Source: Elusimicrobia bacterium CG08_land_8_20_14_0_20_59_10
GTDB taxonomy: Bacteria > Elusimicrobiota > Elusimicrobia > Elusimicrobiales > UBA9959
Assembly: GCA_002779045.1 (NCBI GenBank)
Contig: PEXO01000175.1
Location: 1-11,280 of the forward strand
DNA: 11,280 bases
Direction of reading: 5' to 3'
The stretch's first letter is position 1, and every line of letters starts with the position of its first letter. Positions 5,945-11,280 of the stretch are shown here, one piece after another. The notes beneath the pieces are model-generated. The model was not told where the DNA came from, did not search any database, and saw only the letters and a list, made by a program, of their open reading frames with translations. Both the position numbers and the translations under genes were made by a program.

Positions 5945-7017
5945 AAAAGACCATCCTGGTGACCGGCGGGGCCGGCTTTATCGGCTCCAATTTCATCCGC
6001 TATGTCTTCGAGCGTACCGGGTTCAAGGGGAAGATCGTCAACCTGGACAAGCTTACCTATGCCGGCAACCCGGAGAACCTGGCGGATATAGCCAAAAAAT
6101 TCCGTGGGCGCTATGTGTTCGCGAAGGGCGATATCTGCGCTCATAATGCGGTGCTGGCCCTGATGAAAAAGTACTGCGTATCGGCCGTGGCCCATTTCGC
6201 CGCCGAAAGCCACGTGGACCGGTCCATCTTCGGCCCGAAAGATTTTATTGAAACCAACATCCACGGCACCTTCAGCCTGCTGGAAGCCGCTCGTAATTTC
6301 TGGGCGGGGCGCAAAGATGTGCGTTTTCACCATGTCAGCACCGATGAGGTGTACGGCTCGCTGGGAGCGTCCGGGAAGTTCAGGGAGACCACCCCTTACA
6401 ACCCGCGCAGCCCTTACTCCGCTTCCAAGGCCTCGTCGGACCACCTGGTGCGCGCTTATGGCCATACCTACGGCCTGCCGGCCACTATTTCCAACTGTTC
6501 CAACAACTACGGGCCCTATCATTTCCCGGAGAAGCTGATCCCGCTGGTGCTGCTCAACGCCCTGGAGGGAAAGCCCCTGCCGGTATACGGGGACGGGCTG
6601 CAGGTGCGCGACTGGCTTTACGTGGAGGACCACTGCGCGGCCATCTGGCGCATAATGAACAAGGGCCGCCCGGGCGCCACCTATAATGTGGGCGGCAGCT
6701 GCGAGAAGAAGAATATCGACGTGGTAAAAGGAATCTGCGCCGCGCTGGAGGCGTTGGCCCCGGCGGCGGCCAACCCGACGCTGGGCGGCCGGGAATACAC
6801 GGATCTCATAACCTTCGTAAAGGACCGCCCCGGACATGACCGCCGCTATGCCATAGATTTCAGCAGGATAACTAAAGAGCTGGGCTGGCGCCCGTCGGTG
6901 GATTTCAGGTCCGGCCTGCGTAAGACCGTTTCCTGGTACCTGGCCAACGGGGCCTGGGTGAAGAATGTGAAGACCGGCGCCTACCGCAAGTGGCTGGATA
7001 AAAATTATAAAAGGTGA
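5941..7017 (+). CDS. rmlB: dTDP-glucose 4,6-dehydratase
   Basis: The second step of the rhamnose pathway: NAD+-dependent conversion of dTDP-glucose to dTDP-4-keto-6-deoxyglucose. It has 358 residues, as usual for the family. It is an extended SDR with GGAGFIG (9-15), HFAAESHVDRS (85-95), the catalytic STDEVYG (133-139; T134, D135, E136) and YSASK (Y159, K163), then NNYGPYHFPEKLIPL and VYGDGLQVRDWLYVEDH in the substrate domain. A GAGGGA ribosome site lies just before the ATG, which overlaps the rmlD stop by 4 nt. Being last in the set is unusual, because rmlB often comes first. No terminator is visible after it. Confidence 0.97.
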   Translation: MKKTILVTGGAGFIGSNFIRYVFERTGFKGKIVNLDKLTYAGNPENLADIAKKFRGRYVFAKGDICAHNAVLALMKKYCVSAVAHFAAESHVDRSIFGPKDFIETNIHGTFSLLEAARNFWAGRKDVRFHHVSTDEVYGSLGASGKFRETTPYNPRSPYSASKASSDHLVRAYGHTYGLPATISNCSNNYGPYHFPEKLIPLVLLNALEGKPLPVYGDGLQVRDWLYVEDHCAAIWRIMNKGRPGATYNVGGSCEKKNIDVVKGICAALEALAPAAANPTLGGREYTDLITFVKDRPGHDRRYAIDFSRITKELGWRPSVDFRSGLRKTVSWYLANGAWVKNVKTGAYRKWLDKNYKR

Positions 7018-7048
7018 TCGATGGAAGTGGTAAGGTCCGCATGCTATC

Positions 7049-7077
7049 TTTTTATGGTCGTCCCAACCTTGTATAAT
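7049..7077 (+). promoter_or_regulatory. Sigma-70-type promoter for the rfbFGH operon
   Basis: A perfect TATAAT (7072-7077) lies 17 nt after a weak -35-like TTTTTA (7049-7054). The predicted start of transcription is near 7084, leaving a leader of about 54 nt before the rfbF ATG. The leader has a small 5-bp inverted repeat (ACGCC at 7091-7095, GGCGT at 7104-7108), too short to claim a function. The 120-nt gap after rmlB contains no other gene that I can support. Confidence 0.6.
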
Positions 7078-7127
7078 TAAGAGATATAAGACGCCTGTTC
7101 CACGGCGTTGAGCTGGTTGTGAGTATC

Positions 7128-7133
7128 GGAGGG
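7128..7133 (+). promoter_or_regulatory. Strong Shine-Dalgarno site of rfbF
   Basis: GGAGGG ends 4 nt before the ATG at 7138 and fixes the start of the CDP-glucose synthase gene. Confidence 0.8.
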
Positions 7134-7137
7134 AATC

Positions 7138-7914
7138 ATGAAAGTCGTAATACTTGCCGGCGGTATGGGCACTCGCCTGAGCGAAGAAACGGACCTTAAA
7201 CCCAAACCCATGGCCGAGCTTGGTGAAAAGCCGATGCTCTGGCACATAATGAAGATCTATTCCCAGTACGGCTTTAACGATTTTGTCCTGTGCCTGGGAT
7301 ATAAGGGTTATATGATAAAGGAATACTTCGCCAATTATTTCCTGCACCAGGCCGACGTGACCATAGATATGAAGAACAACAAGATGGAGGTGCATCACCG
7401 GAAGGCCGAGCCCTGGAAGGTGACTCTCATCGATACGGGGCTCAATACCATGACCGGCGGCCGGCTCAAGCGGGTTCAGAAATACGTGGGCAAGGGTACT
7501 TTTATGCTGACCTACGGAGACGGGGTCGCCGACATAGACCTGAAAAAACTGGTTGCTTTCCACAAAAAGCACGGGAAATACGCCACCATAACGGCTATAC
7601 AGAACCTGGGCAGGTTCGGTGCCCTGGACATGTCCCCGGACGGGGCGGTATATTCATTCCAGGAAAAGCCTATAGGCGACGGCGCCTGGATAAACGGCGG
7701 ATTTTTCGTGCTGGAGCCGGAGGTCTTCGATTATATCAAAGACGGCGATACCGCTATCTGGGAGCGCAAGCCTATGGAAAAGCTGGCCGTGGAAGGGCAG
7801 CTTAACGCCTACAGGCACAAGGGTTACTGGAAATGTATGGATACTCTGCGCGACAAGACGGAGCTGGAGAACTCCTGGAAGAGCGGCAACCCGCCCTGGA
7901 AGGTCTGGAAATGA
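7138..7914 (+). CDS. rfbF: Glucose-1-phosphate cytidylyltransferase
   Basis: Makes CDP-glucose from CTP and glucose-1-phosphate, the entry to CDP-3,6-dideoxyhexoses (abequose, paratose, tyvelose, ascarylose). It has 258 residues, matching the RfbF/DdhA family. Motifs are GGMGTRLSEET (8-18), KPKPMAELGEKPMLWHIMK (21-39), which distinguishes it from thymidylyltransferases, TYGDGV (125-130) with metal-binding D128, EKPIGDGAWINGGFFV (176-191) and GYWKCMDTLRD (229-239). A strong promoter and ribosome site precede it. It overlaps rfbG by 4 nt (ATGA). Nothing appears missing. Confidence 0.97.
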   Translation: MKVVILAGGMGTRLSEETDLKPKPMAELGEKPMLWHIMKIYSQYGFNDFVLCLGYKGYMIKEYFANYFLHQADVTIDMKNNKMEVHHRKAEPWKVTLIDTGLNTMTGGRLKRVQKYVGKGTFMLTYGDGVADIDLKKLVAFHKKHGKYATITAIQNLGRFGALDMSPDGAVYSFQEKPIGDGAWINGGFFVLEPEVFDYIKDGDTAIWERKPMEKLAVEGQLNAYRHKGYWKCMDTLRDKTELENSWKSGNPPWKVWK

Positions 7915-8978
7915 GCGATTCCTGGCGGGGGAAGAAGGTTTTCCTGACCGGGCATACGGGGTTCAAAGGGGCCTGGCTGTCCATCTGGCTGGACTCCCTT
8001 GGCGCCAAAGTCACCGGCTACGCCCTTAAGCCTCCTACGAAGCCAAGCCTTTTTGAACTCTGCCGCCTGGACCGCCGGGTAAGGTCCAATATCGGCGACG
8101 TGCGCGACGCGGCCCGGCTGAAGAAAGCCTTACTGGCAGCCCGCCCGGAGATAGTCATACATATGGCCGCGCAGCCGCTGGTGCGTGAATCCTACCGCGC
8201 CCCGGCCGAGACCTACGGGACCAACGTGATGGGCACGGTCAACCTGCTGGAAGCCGTGCGGGCCTGTTCTTCCGTGAAGGCCGTGGTCAACGTCACTACC
8301 GATAAATGCTACGAGAACAAGGAGCACGCGCGTGCCTTCCGCGAGGACGAGCCCATGGGCGGGTACGACCCTTATTCCTCTAGCAAGGCCTGCTCGGAAC
8401 TGGTAACCTCGGCGTACCGCAATTCTTTCTTTAACCCGGCAGAGTTCAAAAAGCACGGAGTGGCGCTGGCCTCGGCCCGCGCCGGCAATGTGATAGGCGG
8501 CGGGGACTGGGCAGCGGACCGGCTTATCCCCGACCTGATACGCGCGGCGCTCAGGGGGGAGAAGGTACGCATCCGCAGCCCCCGCGCCGTACGCCCCTGG
8601 CAGCACGTGCTTGAGCCGCTCAGCGGCTACCTGCTGCTGGCCGAGAGGCTGTATAAGTACGGGCCGAAGTACGAGCAGGCCTGGAACTTCGGACCCGACG
8701 CCGGTGACGCGAAGGACGTGGAGTGGATAGTGAAACGCATGTTCAGCCGCTGGCCGGAAGTGCCGGGCTACGCCATCGACAAGGGACGTCATCCTCACGA
8801 GGCGCATTACCTGAAGCTTGATTCTTCAAAGGCCCGCCGCGAGCTCGGCTGGGCGCCGCGGTGGAACGTGGGGATGGCCGTGGATAGGACCGTGGAGTGG
8901 TTCAAGGCGTGGCGGCGGGGTGGGGATATACGCGCGGTGTGCCTGAAGCAGATAGTGGAGTATGCGGCCAAGCCATAG
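7911..8978 (+). CDS. rfbG: CDP-glucose 4,6-dehydratase
   Basis: Converts CDP-glucose to CDP-4-keto-6-deoxyglucose with bound NAD+. It has 355 residues from ATG 7911, which overlaps the rfbF stop by 4 nt; a longer in-frame start inside rfbF is less likely. It is an extended SDR with GHTGFKG (14-20), HMAAQPLVRESY (84-95) and a catalytic TTDKCYEN (129-136), in which T130-D131-K132 replaces the Thr-Asp-Glu of dTDP- and GDP-type dehydratases. This is a hallmark of CDP-glucose dehydratases. YSSSK gives Y155 and K159. RAGNVIGGGDWAADRLIPD and RPWQHVLEPLSGYL are also typical. It precedes the E1 gene by 11 nt. Confidence 0.97.
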   Translation: MSDSWRGKKVFLTGHTGFKGAWLSIWLDSLGAKVTGYALKPPTKPSLFELCRLDRRVRSNIGDVRDAARLKKALLAARPEIVIHMAAQPLVRESYRAPAETYGTNVMGTVNLLEAVRACSSVKAVVNVTTDKCYENKEHARAFREDEPMGGYDPYSSSKACSELVTSAYRNSFFNPAEFKKHGVALASARAGNVIGGGDWAADRLIPDLIRAALRGEKVRIRSPRAVRPWQHVLEPLSGYLLLAERLYKYGPKYEQAWNFGPDAGDAKDVEWIVKRMFSRWPEVPGYAIDKGRHPHEAHYLKLDSSKARRELGWAPRWNVGMAVDRTVEWFKAWRRGGDIRAVCLKQIVEYAAKP

Positions 8979-8984
8979 GAAGGA
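8977..8984 (+). promoter_or_regulatory. Ribosome-binding site that sets the rfbH start
   Basis: AGGAAGGA overlaps the rfbG stop codon and lies 5 nt before ATG 8990. The open frame extends upstream to 8897 inside rfbG, but this site shows that translation begins at 8990, giving the expected family length. Confidence 0.75.
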
Positions 8985-8989
8985 ACACG

Positions 8990-10294
8990 ATGAAACGCGA
9001 CGAGATCTTGAAAGCCGTCAAAGCCTATCATTCGGCTGCTTTCCCGGCCAGACCTTTTGACAGGGAAAAGGATACCGTTCGCTATGCCGGAAGGGTGTTC
9101 GACGAGAAAGAACTGGCCGCCCTGGTGGATTCCTCGCTTGATTTCTGGCTCACCGAGGGGCGTTACTCCGAGAGTTTTGCCGAAAAGCTGTCCGATCTTC
9201 TCGAAGTAGACAATGTTCTGCTGACAAATTCCGGCTCTTCCTCCAACCTGCTGGCGCTTTCGGCCCTGACCTCTAAAAAAATGGGCAAGAAACGCCTCGT
9301 TGCCGGCGACGAAGTGATAACCGTGGCCGCGGGTTTTCCGTCCACTGTCACCCCTATCCTGCAGAATGGGCTGGTCCCTGTTTTCGTGGACGTGGAACTG
9401 CCCACCTACAATATAAATGTCGAAGCCCTTAAGAAGGCGGTGTCGCCGAAGACCCGCGCAATCTTCCTTGCCCATACGCTGGGCAACCCGTTCAACCTCG
9501 ACGAGGTGCTGAAGGTGGTTAAGCAACACGACCTCTGGCTGATAGAGGACAACTGCGATGCCCTGGGGAGCCGGTACAAGGGGAAATACACCGGGACTTT
9601 CGGGCATCTGGCCACTTTCTCTTTTTACCCGGCCCATCATATTACCACCGGGGAAGGCGGCGCGGTGGCGACCAATAGCGAGCAGTTGGCCCAGATAGTG
9701 CGGTCGTTCAGGGACTGGGGCCGCGACTGCTACTGCACCGGCGGGGAGAATAATACCTGCGGCAAGCGCTTCTCCCAGCAGTTCGGTACGCTGCCCCCCG
9801 GCTATGACCATAAATATGTCTATTCCGAGATAGGCTATAACCTGAAAATGACCGATATGCAGGCGGCTATAGGTTCGGTCCAGATGGATAAGCTGGAGAG
9901 CTTCGGTGAAAAAAGACGCGCGAATTTCAAGCGCTACCAGAAGATCTTCGCCAATTATGAACAGTTTTTTATTCTCACTCAGCCGACGCCGGGCGCCGAT
10001 CCCTCCTGGTTCACCTATGTCCTCTCCGTCAGGGAGAACGCTCCCTTTACGCGCAATGAGCTGGTGACGTTCCTGAACGAATGCCGCATAGAGACCCGGA
10101 ACATCTTCGCCGGCAATATCCTGCGCCAGCCTGCCTTTATCGGCAGGCCCTGCCGGGTGGCGGGGGAACTGACCGTCACCGACTTCATCATGAACAACAC
10201 TTTCTTCCTCGGGACCTTCCCCGGCATGACCGAGGAGATGTTCTCCTATGTGGAGGACTGCGTGGCCGAATTTCTGGGGCGGTTCGTTAAATGA
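8990..10294 (+). CDS. rfbH: CDP-4-keto-6-deoxy-D-glucose-3-dehydrase (E1)
   Basis: A PMP- and [2Fe-2S]-dependent enzyme that removes the C3 hydroxyl of CDP-4-keto-6-deoxyglucose, together with a reductase (E3). It has 434 residues, close to the 437 of known RfbH/AscC proteins. It has the aminotransferase fold: SGSSSN phosphate loop (81-86), pyridine-binding D187 in IEDNCDALGS, and FYPAHHITTGEGG (212-224), where His (H216) takes the place of the Schiff-base Lys. This is the mark of the dehydrase rather than a transaminase. Cysteines C189, C247, C249 and C257 give exactly C-X57-C-X1-C-X7-C, the cluster motif reported for E1. GYDHKYVYSEIGYNLKMTDMQAA follows. Its stop overlaps the reductase gene by 4 nt. 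It is expected to be cytoplasmic and active. Confidence 0.97.
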   Translation: MKRDEILKAVKAYHSAAFPARPFDREKDTVRYAGRVFDEKELAALVDSSLDFWLTEGRYSESFAEKLSDLLEVDNVLLTNSGSSSNLLALSALTSKKMGKKRLVAGDEVITVAAGFPSTVTPILQNGLVPVFVDVELPTYNINVEALKKAVSPKTRAIFLAHTLGNPFNLDEVLKVVKQHDLWLIEDNCDALGSRYKGKYTGTFGHLATFSFYPAHHITTGEGGAVATNSEQLAQIVRSFRDWGRDCYCTGGENNTCGKRFSQQFGTLPPGYDHKYVYSEIGYNLKMTDMQAAIGSVQMDKLESFGEKRRANFKRYQKIFANYEQFFILTQPTPGADPSWFTYVLSVRENAPFTRNELVTFLNECRIETRNIFAGNILRQPAFIGRPCRVAGELTVTDFIMNNTFFLGTFPGMTEEMFSYVEDCVAEFLGRFVK

Positions 10295-10977
10295 TCGTAA
10301 AAAAGTACAAATCCGAGGTGGTTTCCGTTGAGAATCCTGTCGCCGACATCAGGACCGTTACCTTGCGCCCGCTGGAGAAAGCCTACAAGTATAACCCCGG
10401 CCAGTTTCTGCACCTGGCGCTGGACGAATACGATCCCTCCAGACCCTGGCCGGAGTCGCGCTGTTTTTCCATGCAGAGTTCCCCGGACCAGGAGACTATA
10501 AAGATTACCTTCGCCGCGAAGGGGAAATTCACCGCGCGCATGGCGGCCGAACTGGTCCCGGGGAAAGTTATCCGCGTGAAGCTGCCTTACGGGGACCTGT
10601 TCTCCACGGAACATGATACGCGGAAATCGGTGTTTGTCGCCGGCGGGACCGGGATCACGCCTTTCCTTTCCCTGTTCACTTCCGGAGTTTTCTCCGCCTA
10701 TCAGGAACCCAGGTTGTATTTCGGCGTGCGCAGTGCCTCTCATAACCTTTATGCGGACGACCTTGAAAAGGCCCGCGGTGTTAATCCTTCTTTTCAGTTC
10801 ACGCTCCTGAACGAAGAAAAGGACGGCCGGCTGGATATCAAGAAAATCCTGGCCGAGAACGGCCCCGCCGCCGTATATTTCATATCCGGGCCTCCCGCTA
10901 TGATCAAGAACTTCAAGCTCTGCCTGGCCGAGAACGCTGTTCCCGCCGGGAATATCAAGACCGACGATTGGGAGTGA
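10291..10977 (+). CDS. FNR-type flavin reductase, likely E3 partner of RfbH
   Basis: A 228-residue ferredoxin-NADP+ reductase-like protein. The FAD domain has YNPGQFLHLAL (34-44) and RCFSMQSS (57-64), in place of the usual RxYS-type motif, and GKFT (78-81). The nicotinamide domain has VAGGTGITPF (116-125) and ISGPPAMIKNF (198-208). Its ATG overlaps the rfbH stop (ATGA), so it is very probably the electron donor for E1. The known E3 enzymes (AscD/DdhD, about 330 residues) carry an extra N-terminal plant-type [2Fe-2S] ferredoxin domain; here it is absent, and only two cysteines (C58, C211) are seen. Electrons may pass directly from FAD to the E1 cluster or through a separate ferredoxin. The E3 role is inference from position; the flavoreductase fold is well supported. 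Confidence 0.85.
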   Translation: MIVKKYKSEVVSVENPVADIRTVTLRPLEKAYKYNPGQFLHLALDEYDPSRPWPESRCFSMQSSPDQETIKITFAAKGKFTARMAAELVPGKVIRVKLPYGDLFSTEHDTRKSVFVAGGTGITPFLSLFTSGVFSAYQEPRLYFGVRSASHNLYADDLEKARGVNPSFQFTLLNEEKDGRLDIKKILAENGPAAVYFISGPPAMIKNFKLCLAENAVPAGNIKTDDWE

Positions 10978-10994
10978 GCGTTGTCCTGCGGTGT

Positions 10995-11027
10995 GCGGCC
11001 CTTCCATTTTAAAGGGCCGCTCTGTTT
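10995..11027 (+). terminator. Rho-independent terminator after the CDP-sugar operon
   Basis: A 9-bp perfect stem (GCGGCCCTT at 10995-11003, AAGGGCCGC at 11012-11020) closes an 8-nt loop and is followed by the T-rich TCTGTTT. The T-tract is interrupted, so termination may be incomplete. It lies 18 nt after the reductase stop and separates this operon from gmd. Confidence 0.75.
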
Positions 11028-11051
11028 GCCATATCCGTGCTTTGCTATAAT
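11023..11051 (+). promoter_or_regulatory. Extended -10 promoter for gmd
   Basis: TATAAT at 11046-11051 is preceded by TGC (11043-11045), which forms an extended -10 (TGnTATAAT). A poor -35-like TGTTTG lies at 11023-11028 with a 17-nt spacer. The predicted start of transcription is near 11058, giving a leader of about 54 nt. The -35 region overlaps the tail of the terminator. Confidence 0.6.
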
Positions 11052-11100
11052 ATAGCTATTAAAAACCGTCCGTGAACCGGTCGGTATGTCGCCGTATTTC

Positions 11101-11106
11101 AGGGAG
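11101..11106 (+). promoter_or_regulatory. Shine-Dalgarno site of gmd
   Basis: AGGGAG lies 5 nt before ATG 11112 and supports that start. Confidence 0.75.
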
Positions 11107-11111
11107 TTAAG

Positions 11112-11280
11112 ATGAAAAAAGCGTTAATTACCGGCATAACGGGGCAGGACGGGGCTTACCTGAGCGAGCTTCTTCTAAAAAAAGGCTATGAAGTTCACGG
11201 GATCCGCCGCCGCTCGGCGTCCGTCAATACAGAGCGCATCGGGCACCTGCTGCGGCATCCGCGTCTGAAACTGCATTATG
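11112..11280 (+). CDS. gmd: GDP-mannose 4,6-dehydratase, N-terminal part
   Basis: The first 56 codons of a gene cut by the window edge. GMD converts GDP-mannose to GDP-4-keto-6-deoxymannose, the precursor of GDP-fucose, GDP-colitose, GDP-perosamine and GDP-rhamnose. The N-terminus is diagnostic: ALITGITGQDGAYLSELL (4-21) is the nucleotide-binding loop with the GMD-specific GQDG, followed by KKGYEVHGIRRRSASVNTER and a HLL...LHY stretch. It has its own promoter and ribosome site and lies after a terminator, so it starts a new transcription unit. Which GDP-sugar is finally made depends on genes outside the window. The catalytic residues are not in view. Confidence 0.93.
   Translation, partial: MKKALITGITGQDGAYLSELLLKKGYEVHGIRRRSASVNTERIGHLLRHPRLKLHY

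Noticed and set aside
7021..7080. A 19-codon open frame just after rmlB, possibly a leader peptide
   Set aside because: Its stop lies within and after the TATAAT of the rfbF promoter, and no regulatory codon run or terminator pair is seen, so chance is more likely.
7091..7108. A riboswitch or attenuator in the rfbF leader
   Set aside because: Only a 5-bp inverted repeat is visible, with no known riboswitch core or terminator; not enough to support a call.
5845..7572. A 575-codon open frame on the minus strand across rmlB and rfbF
   Set aside because: It lies antisense to two genes with full catalytic motifs, crosses a promoter region, and has no recognisable domain. Long antisense frames are common in GC-rich DNA.
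8807..9811. A 334-codon minus-strand frame opposite rfbG and rfbH
   Set aside because: Shadow of well-supported genes; no domain pattern and no ribosome-binding site of note.
8990..10294. A sugar aminotransferase instead of E1 dehydrase
   Set aside because: The Schiff-base Lys is replaced by His in FYPAHHITTGEGG, and the four-cysteine cluster motif is complete, so the dehydrase call stands.
1..11280. CRISPR arrays, insertion sequences, tRNA or rRNA genes
   Set aside because: No spaced direct repeats, transposase motifs, terminal inverted repeats or RNA-gene folds were recognised on either strand.

Overview
The window reads as chromosomal DNA from a Gram-negative (diderm) bacterium. It encodes a TonB/ExbB/ExbD-type inner-membrane energiser, a secreted OmpA-like protein and O-antigen-type nucleotide-sugar enzymes. 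DNA is GC-rich by eye, but Ile is often ATA and Arg often AGG, which is unlike enteric bacteria. An FlgD-like Ig fold joined to an OmpA-like domain, next to an ExbB-ExbD-ExbD-TonB set, would fit Elusimicrobiota or a similar poorly cultured lineage; this placement is a weak inference. Every gene I accept is on the + strand and the window is densely packed.

Region 1 (1-3623) is an envelope module. The Pro/Ala-rich end of an upstream gene (1-60) is followed by an ExbB/TolQ-like channel protein, two ExbD/TolR-like proteins, a TonB-like protein with a long linker, and a secreted protein with an FlgD-like Ig domain and a degenerate OmpA-like C-terminus. Spacing is 2-26 nt, so this looks like one operon. 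The likely job is to use proton motive force to do work on the outer membrane or a surface structure.

Region 2 (3681-7017) is a complete dTDP-L-rhamnose pathway in the order rmlA-rmlC-rmlD-rmlB, with gaps of 6 nt or overlaps of 1 and 4 nt.

Region 3 (7018-10977) has its own promoter with a perfect TATAAT and encodes CDP-3,6-dideoxyhexose precursor synthesis: CDP-glucose synthase (rfbF), CDP-glucose 4,6-dehydratase (rfbG), the PMP/[2Fe-2S] C3-dehydrase E1 (rfbH), and a flavin reductase that probably serves as E3 but lacks the usual ferredoxin domain. A hairpin terminator follows.

Region 4 (10978-11280) has an extended -10 promoter and the start of GDP-mannose 4,6-dehydratase (gmd), cut by the window edge. 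Three nucleotide-sugar branches (dTDP-rhamnose, CDP-3,6-dideoxyhexose, GDP-6-deoxyhexose) therefore lie in series, as expected at one end of an O-antigen or surface glycan locus. No glycosyltransferase, polymerase or exporter is in view.

The least ordinary parts are the five-gene energiser with two ExbDs and an OmpA-like partner, a G10 tract inside the tonB-like gene, and the ferredoxin-less E3 candidate beside a fully motif-complete E1.
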